Shown one piece after another: positions 42,409-52,004 of a stretch of DNA of 64,000 nucleotides. Source of the stretch: Caballeronia sp. LZ062 (GTDB taxonomy: Bacteria; Pseudomonadota; Gammaproteobacteria; Burkholderiales; Burkholderiaceae); contig NZ_JARTWB010000003.1 in NCBI RefSeq assembly GCF_031450785.1, forward strand, positions 62,001-126,000, read 5' to 3'. A model generated the notes under the pieces. The model was not told where the DNA came from and ran no database searches. It worked only from the letters and a program-made list of their open reading frames with translations. Made by a program: the position numbers and the translations under genes. Position 1 is the stretch's first letter; each line of letters opens with the position of its first letter.

Positions 42409-43767
42409 ATGACCCCAGCGCCCGCATCCGCGATCGAGTCCGCGACCGCATCGGCCACGATGCATAAGGTGTACCGCCGCCTCATGCCGCTTTTGTTCGC
42501 GATGATGTTCTTCAACTATCTCGACCGCATCAACATCGGCTTCGCGGCGCTCGACATGAATCACGCGCTGAATTTCAGCCCCGCCGTGTTCGGCTTCGCG
42601 GGCAGCGTGTTCTTTGTCGGCTATATGCTTCTCGAAGTGCCAAGCAATTTGTTGCTTCATCGCGTGGGCGCGCGCAGGTGGATCGCGCGCATTCTCATCA
42701 CATGGGGCGCGGTGGCGGCCGCCACGGCTTTCGTTTTCAACGACAAGAGCTTCTATACCGTGCGCTTTCTGCTCGGTGTGATGGAAGCGGGCTTTCTGCC
42801 GGGCGTGGCCGTCTATCTGACGAAGTGGTTTCCCGAGCGTTATCGTGCGCGTGCAGTGGGCGGCTATATCATCGCCGGCTCGTTTTCGGCGGTGTTGGGC
42901 GGCCCTATCTCGACCGCGCTCATGACCTATGCGAACGGCGTGCTGGGTCTCGCCGGCTGGCAATGGATGTTCATCTGCGAAGGCGTGCCCGCCATCCTGC
43001 TCGGCATCGTCACGCTCAAGGTGATGCAAGAGCGCCCCGCCGATGCTAACTGGCTCACGGCCGAAGAAAAGCAATGGCTGGAAAGTACGCTTCAGGCCGA
43101 ACGCAAGCAACTTGGCGGCGATGCGCATGTCTCGATGTGGCGCGTGGCCGGCGACATACGCGTATGGAGTCTTGCATGCCTTTTCGGATGTGCGCTCGTG
43201 GGCATTTACGGGCTATTCCTGTGGCTGCCGCAGATCGTCAAGAGCCTTGGGCACCTGAGCAACATCGAAGTGGGCTTTCTCTCGGCGGCGCCGCCTTTGC
43301 TCGGCGTGTTGGGCACGTTCATCATCAGCCGCAGTTCGGACCGCACGGGTGATCGCAAGAAGCACCTTGCCTTCGTCTATGGCATGAGCGCCGTTGCGAT
43401 TGCCGCGAGTGCATACGCGCCCTCGCCTGTCATTGCCTATGCGCTCTTGTGCGTCACGGGGCTTTTCATCTATGCCGGCAATCCGCTGTTCTGGAGCCTC
43501 GCCGCGTCGTTTCGCACAGGCGCCGCGGGCGCCGCGACCATCGCGCTCATCAACACCATCGCGCAGTTCGGCGGGCTCGTGGGACCGTGGAGCATCGGCC
43601 TCGTGCGCAACGCGACCGGCAACTTCAAGCTCGCGCTGGTGACGATCGCCGCCTTCCTCGTCGTCGCGACGATCATTGCGCTCGTGATGCGCGTGCGTCC
43701 CCCGGACGATGCTGCAATCGATGAACGCACCGACGACGACGCCCGCACCGCCAAGCATTCGCTCTGA
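42409..43767 (+). CDS. MFS transporter, ACS family, of the LigJ/LigK operon, 452 aa
   Basis: A 12-helix ACS carrier: LMPLLFAMMFFNYLDRINIG, FAALDMNHALNFSPAVFGF, LLEVPSNLLLHRVGARRWIA and LLGVMEAGFLPGVAVYLTKW. Two Met codons four residues apart are possible; GGAGACGACG places the ribosome site before the second (42409), the first giving METTMTPAP. It is followed 26 bases later by ligJ. Import of an aromatic or dicarboxylic intermediate of the meta-cleavage route is inferred from context. Confidence 0.9.
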   Translation: MTPAPASAIESATASATMHKVYRRLMPLLFAMMFFNYLDRINIGFAALDMNHALNFSPAVFGFAGSVFFVGYMLLEVPSNLLLHRVGARRWIARILITWGAVAAATAFVFNDKSFYTVRFLLGVMEAGFLPGVAVYLTKWFPERYRARAVGGYIIAGSFSAVLGGPISTALMTYANGVLGLAGWQWMFICEGVPAILLGIVTLKVMQERPADANWLTAEEKQWLESTLQAERKQLGGDAHVSMWRVAGDIRVWSLACLFGCALVGIYGLFLWLPQIVKSLGHLSNIEVGFLSAAPPLLGVLGTFIISRSSDRTGDRKKHLAFVYGMSAVAIAASAYAPSPVIAYALLCVTGLFIYAGNPLFWSLAASFRTGAAGAATIALINTIAQFGGLVGPWSIGLVRNATGNFKLALVTIAAFLVVATIIALVMRVRPPDDAAIDERTDDDARTAKHSL

Positions 43768-43793
43768 ATCAACGACATTTCCGCGAGCCACTC

Positions 43794-44831
43794 ATGATCA
43801 TCGACTGTCACGGTCATTACACGACTTCGCCGCCCGAACACGAAGCATGGCGCACGCGCCAGATTCAGGCGCTCGCCGACGGCACGCCGGTGCCGCCTCG
43901 CCCGCATATCAGCGACGATCAGATTCGCGAGACCATCGGCAACGCGCAACTGCGTGTGCAGCAGGAGCGCGGCATCGACCTGACGATCTTCTCGCCGCGC
44001 GCCGCCGGCATGGGCCATCATCTCGGCGATGCAAACGCCAACGCGGTGTGGTCGAGCGAATGCAACGACCTCATTCATCGCGTCGTGTCCCTGTTTCCGC
44101 AGAATTTCATCGGAGTGTGTCAATTGCCGCAGGCGCCGGGCGTCGATCCGGCGAACTGCATTCCCGAGTTGCGGCGTTGTGTCGAAGAACTGGGCTTCAT
44201 CGGCTGCAATCTGAATCCGGACCCGTCGGGCGGTCACTGGTCCGGGCCGCCGATGACGGACCGCCACTGGTATCCGCTCTACGAAGCCCTCGTCGAACTG
44301 AACGTGCCCGCGATGATTCACGTGTCGTCGTCGTGCAACCCCAACTTCCATGCGACGGGCGCGCATTACATCAACGGCGATACGTCCGTGTTCATGCAGT
44401 TGCTCACGGGCGATCTCTTCGCCGATTTTCCGACCCTCAAGCTCGTCATTCCGCATGGCGGCGGCGCGGTGCCGTATCACTGGGGACGCTATCGCGGACT
44501 TGCGCAAGACATGAAGCGCCCGCTTTTGTCCGACTATTTGCTGAACAACGTGTTCTTCGATACCTGCGTCTATCACCATCCGGGCGCGGAACTGCTCGCG
44601 CGCGTGATACCGGCAAAGAACATCCTCTTCGCGTCGGAGACCATCGGCGCGGTGCAAGGCATCGATCCTGAGACGGGCCATCACTTCGACGATACGCGCC
44701 GCTATATCGACGGCATCGCGTGGTTAAGCGACGAAGACCGGCAGCGCATTTTCGAAGGCAACGCACGCGCCGTCTATCCGCGCCTTGGCGCGCAACTCGA
44801 ACTCAACACATCCACGCAAGGAGTCGCATGA
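43794..44831 (+). CDS. ligJ: 4-oxalomesaconate hydratase, amidohydrolase superfamily, 345 aa
   Basis: The sequence follows LigJ of the protocatechuate 4,5-cleavage pathway: MIIDCHGHYTTSPPEHEAW with metal-binding His6-x-His8, MIHVSSSCNP (His176), LVIPHGGGAVPYHWGRYRGL (His221) and FASETIGAVQGIDPETGHHF (Glu282). LigJ adds water to 4-oxalomesaconate to give 4-carboxy-4-hydroxy-2-oxoadipate. The stop overlaps the start of ligK, the next enzyme of the path. The upstream steps (dioxygenase LigAB, dehydrogenase LigC, lactonase LigI) are not in the window. Confidence 0.92.
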   Translation: MIIDCHGHYTTSPPEHEAWRTRQIQALADGTPVPPRPHISDDQIRETIGNAQLRVQQERGIDLTIFSPRAAGMGHHLGDANANAVWSSECNDLIHRVVSLFPQNFIGVCQLPQAPGVDPANCIPELRRCVEELGFIGCNLNPDPSGGHWSGPPMTDRHWYPLYEALVELNVPAMIHVSSSCNPNFHATGAHYINGDTSVFMQLLTGDLFADFPTLKLVIPHGGGAVPYHWGRYRGLAQDMKRPLLSDYLLNNVFFDTCVYHHPGAELLARVIPAKNILFASETIGAVQGIDPETGHHFDDTRRYIDGIAWLSDEDRQRIFEGNARAVYPRLGAQLELNTSTQGVA

Positions 44832-45499
44832 TGAACGGTCCCGGTTGGCGGCACAATCAGTCCGCGCCGCAAGCAAGCGCCGAGTTGCTCGACGCGCTGA
44901 GGCCGCTTGCCGTATCGCTTTTGTCGGACAGCATGGCGCGTGCTTCGGGCTCGGTGGGCCTTACGCCCTTCCATCGGCCGAAGGCGATGGCGGGCACGGC
45001 GGTCACGGTGCGCACGCGTCCCGGAGACAACCTCGCAATTCACGCGGCATTCGATTTTTGCCGCCCCGGCGACGTGCTCGTGATCGACGGCGGCGGCGAC
45101 CTGCATCAGGCGCTCATGGGGGACATCATGGCGAGCTATGCGGAGAGCATCGGCATCAGGGGCCTGGTGATCGACGGCGCCATTCGCGATGTGGCTTCCC
45201 TGCGCGCGCGCGATTTTCCCGTCTATGCGCGCGGCGTGACGCACCGCGGCCCTTACAAGAACGGTCCGGGCGAAATCAACGTGCCGGTCACCGTTGGCGG
45301 CATGGTGGTCCAACCGGGGGATATCGTCGTCGGCGACGAGGACGGCGTGCTCGCCATCGCGCAGGCCGACGCAGCGGACGTGCTCGAACGCGCCCGCTCG
45401 CAAGGACTCAAGGAAGCAGAGGCGTTGCGCTCTATTTCGGAAGGCGCTTTCGACAGGTCGTGGGTGGCGGGTCAACTCGAACGGGCGATGAAAAGCTGA
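44828..45499 (+). CDS. ligK: 4-carboxy-4-hydroxy-2-oxoadipate / 4-hydroxy-4-methyl-2-oxoglutarate aldolase, 223 aa
   Basis: This RraA-fold aldolase has the LigK/ProA catalytic segment GLVIDGAIRDVASLRARDFP (Arg and Asp of IRD), plus GDVLVIDGGGDLHQALMGD and VTVGGMVVQPGDIVVGDEDG. The enzyme splits 4-carboxy-4-hydroxy-2-oxoadipate into pyruvate and oxaloacetate using a divalent metal. RraA proteins lacking enzyme activity are about 160 residues; this one has the longer aldolase form. AAGGAG precedes two adjacent ATG codons (44828 and 44831); either may start translation. It ends the MFS-ligJ-ligK operon. Confidence 0.92.
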   Translation: MMNGPGWRHNQSAPQASAELLDALRPLAVSLLSDSMARASGSVGLTPFHRPKAMAGTAVTVRTRPGDNLAIHAAFDFCRPGDVLVIDGGGDLHQALMGDIMASYAESIGIRGLVIDGAIRDVASLRARDFPVYARGVTHRGPYKNGPGEINVPVTVGGMVVQPGDIVVGDEDGVLAIAQADAADVLERARSQGLKEAEALRSISEGAFDRSWVAGQLERAMKS

Positions 45500-45766
45500 A
45501 CGCCCCCTAATCTCGGAGAGCACATCAGTAAAAGCGCCCTGTTCCCGAATGCCGCTCCGCTCGCAACGGCGCGCCTCTCACATAAATCGCACGTGCGTTC
45601 GCCCAAAAAGCGGGCGAACACGCTGCAAAATCTGCTCAAGGTTTCTTTATCGCTTCGTGCAGGGCCATGCAAAGAATCAAAGTACGCGTATCGTTTGCGC
45701 GGCTTTTTACCTCGGCAATCTCAAGGGCATACTGTGCCTACATACAAATAAATCCTGAGAGAAGCC

Positions 45767-47140
45767 ATGTACGGGGAATCAAGAACGCTCTACTTTGCGG
45801 GCCGCACGGTGTCGGACGATCTGGCCGAGCGCCTGCACGCACGTGGCTGGGTCATCGAGTACGTCGCGCCAGGCAAGCCGCGCAAAGCCGCCAAGCACGA
45901 CAAACGCGCAGCGGCAGGCATCATCGACCTGACGAGCCGCGGGTATGCCAAGGATTCGGCTTCGCTGATGGGGTTGTTTTCGGGGCATCGCATCGGCTGG
46001 GTGGCGACCGTCGATCCGGATCACGCCGACAACCCGGACATCTGCCGCCTGATTCGCGACTACTGCTTCGACTATGTGACGGTGCCCTCGGCAGCGGAGC
46101 GCATCGTCGATGCCGTCGGTCATGCGTATGGCATGGTTTCCCTGCACGACGCCGCCTGCAACGATGCGCACACGCCCGATGGCAGCGAAGTGGGCATGAT
46201 CGGCACTTGCGAAGCGATGCAAGCGCTGTATCGCTCCATCCGCAAGGTCGCAATGACGGATGCGCCCGTCTTCATCTCGGGCGAATCGGGCACCGGCAAG
46301 GAACTGACCGCACTCGCCATTCACGCCCGGTCGGCGCGGCGCGAGCAGCCGTTCGTCGCGATCAACTGTGGTGCGATTCCCCCGCATCTCTTGCAATCGG
46401 AGCTGTTCGGCTACGAGCGCGGCGCGTTCACGGGCGCGAATCAGCGCAAGATCGGCCGTGTGGAAGCGGCAGACGGCGGCACGCTCTTCCTGGATGAAAT
46501 CGGCGATTTGCCGCTTGAAAGCCAGGCGAGCCTGCTGCGCTTTCTGCAGGAACGCAAGATCGAGCGCCTGGGCGGTCAGACTTCCACGGCTGTGGACGTG
46601 CGCATCATTTCGGCCACGCACGTCGATATGCAAACAGCGATGCTGGAAGGACGCTTTCGTGCGGACCTGTATCACCGCCTGTGCGTGTTGCAGATTGACG
46701 AGCCGCCGTTGCGCGTGCGCGGCAAGGACATCGAACTGCTCGCCAATCACATGCTGGAACGCTTCAGACGCGACGCGAGCCGCCGCTTGCGCGGATTCTC
46801 GCCGTGCGCCGTCGCCGCGCTTCACAACTACGGCTGGCCCGGCAACGTGCGCGAGCTCATCAATCGCGTCAGGCGTGCGATCGTCATGAGCGAAGGGCGG
46901 CAGATCCTCGCGAGCGATCTCGAACTCGGCGAATATGTGGAAGCCGCGCCGACGACGCTCGCACAAGCACGGGAACGAGCTGAGCGGCAGGCCATCGAGG
47001 TGGCGCTCTTGCGGCATCGCGGACGGCTTGGCGAAGCAGCCGATGAACTGGGCATCTCGCGTGTCACGCTTTATCGCCTGTTGACCGCCTACGGGCTGCG
47101 CGCGAAGGAAGAGCGTCCGCTGCAGGTATCGAGCGCCTGA
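45767..47140 (+). CDS. VpsR-like sigma-54-type activator with degenerate receiver domain, 457 aa
   Basis: The N-terminal 125 residues form a VpsR-type receiver-like domain (RAAAGIIDLTSRGYAKDSAS) that lacks the canonical double-acidic pocket. The AAA+ domain is complete: Walker A GESGTGKE, GAFTGA loop in LFGYERGAFTGANQRKIGRV, Walker B GGTLFLDEIGDLP and arginine finger region FRADLYHRL. The Fis-type helix-turn-helix is LGEAADELGISRVTLYRLLT. VpsR-like proteins often respond to c-di-GMP and regulate biofilm genes. GAFTGA implies contact with sigma-54. It is alone; the target is unknown. Confidence 0.9.
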   Translation: MYGESRTLYFAGRTVSDDLAERLHARGWVIEYVAPGKPRKAAKHDKRAAAGIIDLTSRGYAKDSASLMGLFSGHRIGWVATVDPDHADNPDICRLIRDYCFDYVTVPSAAERIVDAVGHAYGMVSLHDAACNDAHTPDGSEVGMIGTCEAMQALYRSIRKVAMTDAPVFISGESGTGKELTALAIHARSARREQPFVAINCGAIPPHLLQSELFGYERGAFTGANQRKIGRVEAADGGTLFLDEIGDLPLESQASLLRFLQERKIERLGGQTSTAVDVRIISATHVDMQTAMLEGRFRADLYHRLCVLQIDEPPLRVRGKDIELLANHMLERFRRDASRRLRGFSPCAVAALHNYGWPGNVRELINRVRRAIVMSEGRQILASDLELGEYVEAAPTTLAQARERAERQAIEVALLRHRGRLGEAADELGISRVTLYRLLTAYGLRAKEERPLQVSSA

Positions 47141-47146
47141 GCGCGC

Positions 47147-48295
47147 TCAAAAGTGCGGCGGGGCGTCTTGCCGCAAGAAGCGAAGAATCCGGCTCACCAC
47201 GGTTCTCGCCTGCTCTTGCTGCACCCAATGCCCCGCGCCTTCGATGAAATGCGCCGCGCGAAAATTCGTGCAAGCGCGCTGGCGCATGGCTTCGAAATCG
47301 CCCGGCCTTTGGTAGCAGCCCCAGTCGCTGCTCCCCGCGATGAAGCATGCCGGCACGTCGATCGTGCGCCCGGACCACAAGCGCAAGCGCGCGGTTTGAC
47401 GCTCGTCGTTGGCGGCTCGGTACCAGTTCAAGCCGCCCTGAAAGCCCGTGCGCGCATATTCGCTTGCATAGACGTGCAGTTCGGCGTCGTCGAGCCATGC
47501 GCATGATGCGATCTCGTTTTCGGATGGCATGAACCCGGCGACGGTCTGCGGCATGGTCGTGTCCGCGCGCATGACGTAATAGTCCGGCAGCAGCGCAAGT
47601 TCTTCGGCCACCGGCGCGACGAGCGGATGCGGCCGATTGCCCGACCAGTCCGCGCTCTTCACATGCCAATACGCGCGCAGAAAATCGGCAAGTCCCTGCG
47701 GCGCATGCCACATGTCACCGTTAGCCTCACGCTCCGCGAAATACGTTTGGTAGTACCTGCGCGGCGGATCGAGCGAGGCAAGCGCCTTGAATGCATCGGC
47801 GATCGAGGGTGATGGCGTATCGTCGAACTCGAAGCGCGGCGGTCCCGCAAACGGCGCGCTCATCATCACGACCGAGCGAAAGACATCCGGCCTGATGAGC
47901 GCGCACCACGCCGCCACGAACGAGCCGAAATCATGGCCGACGACAGCGGCAACGGACCGGTAGCCCAGTGCGAACACCAGGCCCAGCGTGTCGTTCACGA
48001 GGCCGGGCATGGCATAGTCGGCGAGATTCGCGTCGAAGCGCACGTCCGCGCCGCCGGTTCTGCCATAGCCTCGCTGGTCCGGCGCAATGACGTGAAACCC
48101 CGCGTCGGCGAGCGGCTTCATGACCTTTCGCCAGCTATAAGCCAATTCAGGAAAGCCGTGCAGCAGCACGATGCACGGCCTTTCCGGGGTCTCATACCCT
48201 GCCTCAAGCATATGCATCGACAGGCCGTTGCCGTTATCGACAAAGCGCGCACGCACGCCGTCGGGCAAGGGCAAATCCGTCAGCGTCTCGGTCAT
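47147..48295 (-). CDS. alpha/beta hydrolase, epoxide hydrolase-like, 382 aa
   Basis: Alpha/beta hydrolase features of the epoxide-hydrolase branch: VLLHGFPELAYSWRKVMKPL (HGFPE oxyanion motif), IAPDQRGYGRTGGADV, nucleophile Asp in VVGHDFGSFVAAW and catalytic His in FIEGAGHWVQQEQART. A longer cap insertion (about residues 150-270) makes it larger than minimal members (about 300). Such enzymes open epoxides or dehalogenate. It is convergent with the VpsR-like gene with only six bases between stops. The substrate is unknown. Confidence 0.85.
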   Translation of the reverse strand: MTETLTDLPLPDGVRARFVDNGNGLSMHMLEAGYETPERPCIVLLHGFPELAYSWRKVMKPLADAGFHVIAPDQRGYGRTGGADVRFDANLADYAMPGLVNDTLGLVFALGYRSVAAVVGHDFGSFVAAWCALIRPDVFRSVVMMSAPFAGPPRFEFDDTPSPSIADAFKALASLDPPRRYYQTYFAEREANGDMWHAPQGLADFLRAYWHVKSADWSGNRPHPLVAPVAEELALLPDYYVMRADTTMPQTVAGFMPSENEIASCAWLDDAELHVYASEYARTGFQGGLNWYRAANDERQTARLRLWSGRTIDVPACFIAGSSDWGCYQRPGDFEAMRQRACTNFRAAHFIEGAGHWVQQEQARTVVSRILRFLRQDAPPHF

Positions 48296-48434
48296 GCGCG
48301 GCTCCTTTATCCAAGAGCCGACATGATGCCACTTCCTCCGAGCACTGAGTCGCTGCCCGCTTTAACATGACAGCCTAAGCCGAGTCTCTTCTTGCCAGCC
48401 TCGACGTCCAACGACTCATTCGGAATCTTCAGCC

Positions 48435-49316
48435 ATGACCACCTCTTCTTCCCGCCGCCGCGCCGCTTTTCGTGAACTCGTGAATGCACGCCGCGGGTTG
48501 CTGCTGCCTGGCGCATTCAATGCAATGAGCGCGAGCCTCATTGCCGACCTCGGCTTCGAAGCCATTTACATCACGGGCGCGGGCGTCACGAACATGTCGC
48601 TCGGCATGCCGGACCTCGGCTTCATGGGGCTCGCGGAAATCGCCGAACATACGAATCGCATTCGCGACGTGGTGGATCTGCCGCTCGTCGTCGATGCCGA
48701 CACGGGCTTCGGCAATGCGCTCAACGTGCGCCATACGGTACGGACGCTGGAGCGCGCAGGCGCCGATGCCATACAACTGGAAGATCAGGTGATGCCCAAG
48801 AAGTGCGGTCACTTCGCGGGCAAGAGCGTCATATCGACGAGCGAGATGCTCGGGAAGATACGCGCCGCCGTGGACGCGCGGGAAGACGAGAATTTCCAGG
48901 TCATCGCGCGCACGGACGCTTGCGCGGTCCACGGTTTCGATGCCGCCATCGAGCGCGCGAATCAATTCGCCGAAGCGGGCGCGGACATTCTCTTTATCGA
49001 AGCAATTGAAACGCCGGAACAGATCACGTCATTGACGCGGCTCGTCGCGGCGCCGCAGCTCATCAATATCGTGATCGGCGGCAAGACGCCTGTCACCGGC
49101 CGCGAAGAACTGCAAAAACTCGGCTTTAGTCTTGTGCTGTACGCGAACGCCGCATTGCAAAGCGCGGTGCGCGGCATGCAGACCGCGCTGACCGCACTCA
49201 GGCAACAAGGCAAGCTGGACGAAGACCCGGCTGTCGTCGCGCCCTTCTCGGAGCGTCAGAGGCTCGTCAAGAAGCCGCTCTACGATGAGCTCGACCGCAA
49301 GTACGCGGCCGAATGA
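48435..49316 (+). CDS. isocitrate lyase/PEP mutase-family enzyme (PrpB-like or oxaloacetate decarboxylase-like), 293 aa
   Basis: A PEP mutase/isocitrate lyase (beta/alpha)8 enzyme: LLLPGAFNAMSASLIADLGF, LPLVVDADTGFGNALNVRH, AIQLEDQVMPKKCGHFAGK with the catalytic Cys at 124 in the KKCGH signature, and ARTDACAVHGFDAAIERAN. The KKCGH cysteine marks lyases (2-methylisocitrate, dimethylmalate) rather than phosphomutases. Its length equals PrpB (about 296). No prpC/prpD genes are near, so methylisocitrate is not certain; 2,3-dimethylmalate or a related 2-hydroxy acid is equally possible. Confidence 0.88.
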   Translation: MTTSSSRRRAAFRELVNARRGLLLPGAFNAMSASLIADLGFEAIYITGAGVTNMSLGMPDLGFMGLAEIAEHTNRIRDVVDLPLVVDADTGFGNALNVRHTVRTLERAGADAIQLEDQVMPKKCGHFAGKSVISTSEMLGKIRAAVDAREDENFQVIARTDACAVHGFDAAIERANQFAEAGADILFIEAIETPEQITSLTRLVAAPQLINIVIGGKTPVTGREELQKLGFSLVLYANAALQSAVRGMQTALTALRQQGKLDEDPAVVAPFSERQRLVKKPLYDELDRKYAAE

Positions 49317-49319
49317 GCT

Positions 49320-49622
49320 TTAGCGGGAGTACATCGCGTTCCAGTCGGCTTGCGACACACCGCGATTACCCGATCGCGTCGCACCGGTCGGCGTGCCGCC
49401 GTATGCGGTTGCGCCGTTGCGTGCGGCCAGCTTGGCCTCAGCGGCCTGAATGGCAGCGGGATAGTGCGCCTGGTCGCCGTCTCCGGCGTGATAGCCGACG
49501 CTTTGCAACTCAGCCAGTTCGGCACGCACCTGTGCACGCGTGATCTGACTGCCTTCTGCAAACGAGACGGCGGGAATGGCGAAAACGGTGGCGACAACAG
49601 CTGCGCGAATCAAGGACTTCAT
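49320..49622 (-). CDS. DUF4148-domain secreted protein, 100 aa
   Basis: A signal peptide (MKSLIRAAVVATVFAIPAVS, then FAEG) precedes the DUF4148 core ITRAQVRAELAELQSVGYHA. This small exported family is expanded in Burkholderia and relatives, and its function is unknown. The Met at 49622 gives the normal signal-peptide start (an adjacent Met two codons earlier is in frame). It converges with the isocitrate-lyase-family gene, stops three bases apart. Confidence 0.9.
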   Translation of the reverse strand: MKSLIRAAVVATVFAIPAVSFAEGSQITRAQVRAELAELQSVGYHAGDGDQAHYPAAIQAAEAKLAARNGATAYGGTPTGATRSGNRGVSQADWNAMYSR

Positions 49623-49874
49623 GACCACTACTCCATAAGTTTCAGGGCTCGCCTCGAGCGGTTGCCGCTAAGGCAGTGATCGAAGTCTAGGCGCATGCTC
49701 CTTGCGGGTTAACCCCTAACTGAGGAAGGGTGCCTTTAGCGATGACGAACAATGAGCGGCGCGAGGCCTGAGCCGAATCTTTGCTATGCTCGCCTTCGCT
49801 CGAATGCATGCGTTGCATACACGATGCATTCGCCTCATGGCGCATGGCGCTCAACATGAATCAGGAGATTGCAA

Positions 49875-50168
49875 ATGGCAAAAGGCTATTGGGTCAGCGC
49901 ATACCGCAAGATCATGAAGCCCGATCAGGTTGCGGAGTATTCGAAGCTCGCGACGGTCGCGATCAAGGAAGGCGGCGGCCGCGCGCTGGTTCGCGGCGTG
50001 GCGTCGACTGTGCATGGCGCGGGCGTTGCCGAGCGCACGGTGCTCGTCGAGTTCGATTCGCTCGATCAGGCGCTCGCCACATTTAACGGCGAGAAGTATC
50101 AGGAAGCGTTGAATGTGCTCGGCGATGCCTGTGAACGCGACTTCCGCGTGGTGGAAGGCATCGAATAA
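49875..50168 (+). CDS. DUF1330-family protein, 97 aa
   Basis: A small alpha/beta ferredoxin-like domain: MAKGYWVSAYRKIMKPDQVA, then ALVRGVASTVHGAGVAERTV, LVEFDSLDQALATFNGEKYQ. This is the DUF1330 pattern (dimeric alpha-beta barrel, ABM-like fold) of unknown activity. AGGAG nine bases before MAKGYW fixes the start at 49875. It is convergent with the trehalase gene, with a hairpin between. Confidence 0.9.
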   Translation: MAKGYWVSAYRKIMKPDQVAEYSKLATVAIKEGGGRALVRGVASTVHGAGVAERTVLVEFDSLDQALATFNGEKYQEALNVLGDACERDFRVVEGIE

Positions 50169-50182
50169 AAGCAGTCGATGCA

Positions 50183-50206
50183 ATGGCGGCGTATTTCAGC
50201 CGCCAT
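50183..50206. terminator. hairpin between the DUF1330 and trehalase genes
   Basis: ATGGCGGC (50183-50190) and GCCGCCAT (50199-50206) form a perfect 8-bp stem with an 8-base loop between two convergent stops. On the minus strand a TTTT run occurs about 15 bases further, so it may serve both directions weakly. Confidence 0.55.
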
Positions 50207-50221
50207 CGCCAACTCAGTCCG

Positions 50222-51862
50222 TCATTGGCCGGGCGCGTACAGATCGAGCAGGCGCAAGGTCACGCCGTTCGTCCATCCGAAGCCGTCTTGCAGCGGATAT
50301 TCACCGCCCCCGCCGCCGCCCGTCCCTGTCCCTTCCACCACGTACTTTTCCACCAGCTTCTGCTCGGTCGCGTAGACATGATTCACGTCAGCGAGAAAGC
50401 GCGTGCCGATTTGCTGCGCGAGATCGCCGCGGCCATAGCGCCGCAAACTCTCGACCGCTATCCAGTGCAGCGGCGCCCAGCCGTTCGGGGCATCCCACTG
50501 TTGCGCCGTGTTGAACGTCGTTGTCGTCAGGCCGCCCGGCTTGAGCAGTAACGTTTCCACCGTGCGCGCCGTAGCGTGCGCGCGCTCGGGCCACGCAGCA
50601 CCGGCAAACAAGGGATAAAGCATGGCGGCAGACGGGTTGTTGCGCGGCTGACCCAGCTTCCAGTCATAGTCGCCGTAGTAGCCGTTGTTGTTCCACAGAA
50701 ACCTGTTTATGCCGATGGCGCGCTTCGCCGCCTTACCGATGAACTCGGCGACGCAACCGAAGTCTCGCGCTTCACCGCAGGCGCGCGCTATGGTGGTTTC
50801 CAGATGAAACATGAGGCTATTGAGATCCACCGGCACGATAGACGTGGTGCGAATAGTGGCAAGCGTTTGATTGTCCCCGAACCAGCGCGAACTGAAATCC
50901 CAGCCGCTTTCCGCCGCCGCCCGCAGATCGCGATAGACCTCGTTCGCGGGGCGGCTCGTCACGGTTGCGGCAGTCTGAACGTCTTCGAGATACGACTCGT
51001 CACGCGGCGTATCGCGTTCATCCCAATAGCGATTGAGCACGGTGTGATCGGGCAGCATCACGACATTGCGCACGGCCTCGCCGGGCTGTAGTGAATGCGC
51101 GCCTTGCATCCAGTAGTGATATTCGCGGCGCATCTGCGGCAAGTACTTCTGGTAGACGCGTCCACCTTCCTTGTGCGCGGCAAGCTCGACCATGTACGAA
51201 AAGAACGGCGGCTGCGAGCGGCTCACATAGTACGTCCGGTTGCCGTTCGGAATATGACCGATGGTATCGATCAGATAAGCGAAGTTGTCGAGCATGTTGT
51301 CGACGAGATCCTCGCGGCCCGCTTCCTGAAGGCCCAGCATCGTGAAATACGTGTCCCAGTAATAGCCTTCGCGAAAGCGTCCGCCCGGCACGACATACGG
51401 CTTCGGCATGGGAATCAGCGTGCTGTACGGCGGCACCGTCGCCGAGTTTCGCGTCAGTTCGGGCCATAGCCAGTCGATATGTTCGCGCAAACTCTGATTA
51501 GGCGGAGGCGTGATGACCTGATCGGTCGGAGGCGTGAAATACTGCGCAACGAAGGCGGAAAGACTGAAGCCCGGAACGACACGCTGCTGCGCATAAAGCT
51601 GATTGATCTGCGCCGGGTCGATTTTCGGCGTCGCGTCGACGAAGGTCTTCTGGTCGGGGTAGATCTGCTGCGTCTGCACTGCCTTGAACAACTCGCCATA
51701 GAGTTCGCTCGGCGGTGGCGGCACGACATAACTGCTTTGTGCATCGGCGTAAGCGACGCTCGCTGCGCTCAGTAACGTGCACGCACCGAATAGCCGGCGC
51801 ATGTTCGACGAAATGTGTTGCGACGCATCAAGCGTCATGCGATATCGCGACAGTACGATCAT
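50222..51862 (-). CDS. treA: periplasmic trehalase, GH37, 546 aa
   Basis: Both GH37 signatures are present: [20 protein letters not shown] near residue 150 and [20 protein letters not shown] near 480. The Asp and Glu of these regions are catalytic in the family. A secretory leader ([20 protein letters not shown]) starts 20 residues in; the annotated start MIVLSRY follows GAAGGAGTGACC, and MRRLFG is an alternative. The enzyme cleaves trehalose outside the cytoplasm to two glucose units. It lies downstream of a secreted mutarotase on the same strand, which would interconvert the glucose anomers. Confidence 0.95.
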   Translation of the reverse strand: MIVLSRYRMTLDASQHISSNMRRLFGACTLLSAASVAYADAQSSYVVPPPPSELYGELFKAVQTQQIYPDQKTFVDATPKIDPAQINQLYAQQRVVPGFSLSAFVAQYFTPPTDQVITPPPNQSLREHIDWLWPELTRNSATVPPYSTLIPMPKPYVVPGGRFREGYYWDTYFTMLGLQEAGREDLVDNMLDNFAYLIDTIGHIPNGNRTYYVSRSQPPFFSYMVELAAHKEGGRVYQKYLPQMRREYHYWMQGAHSLQPGEAVRNVVMLPDHTVLNRYWDERDTPRDESYLEDVQTAATVTSRPANEVYRDLRAAAESGWDFSSRWFGDNQTLATIRTTSIVPVDLNSLMFHLETTIARACGEARDFGCVAEFIGKAAKRAIGINRFLWNNNGYYGDYDWKLGQPRNNPSAAMLYPLFAGAAWPERAHATARTVETLLLKPGGLTTTTFNTAQQWDAPNGWAPLHWIAVESLRRYGRGDLAQQIGTRFLADVNHVYATEQKLVEKYVVEGTGTGGGGGGEYPLQDGFGWTNGVTLRLLDLYAPGQ

Positions 51863-52004
51863 GGTCACTCCTTCAAAGGGTGATGAACCGGACTGGTCTC
51901 GCTCGTGCCGCATCGTTTAATTGAGTGCTTGCAGCAGGGCGAAGCATCGCATGCGCTCGAGTGTCATGGCAACCGGAATGCTCGCGCGCGACGAGCAAAA
52001 GCGC

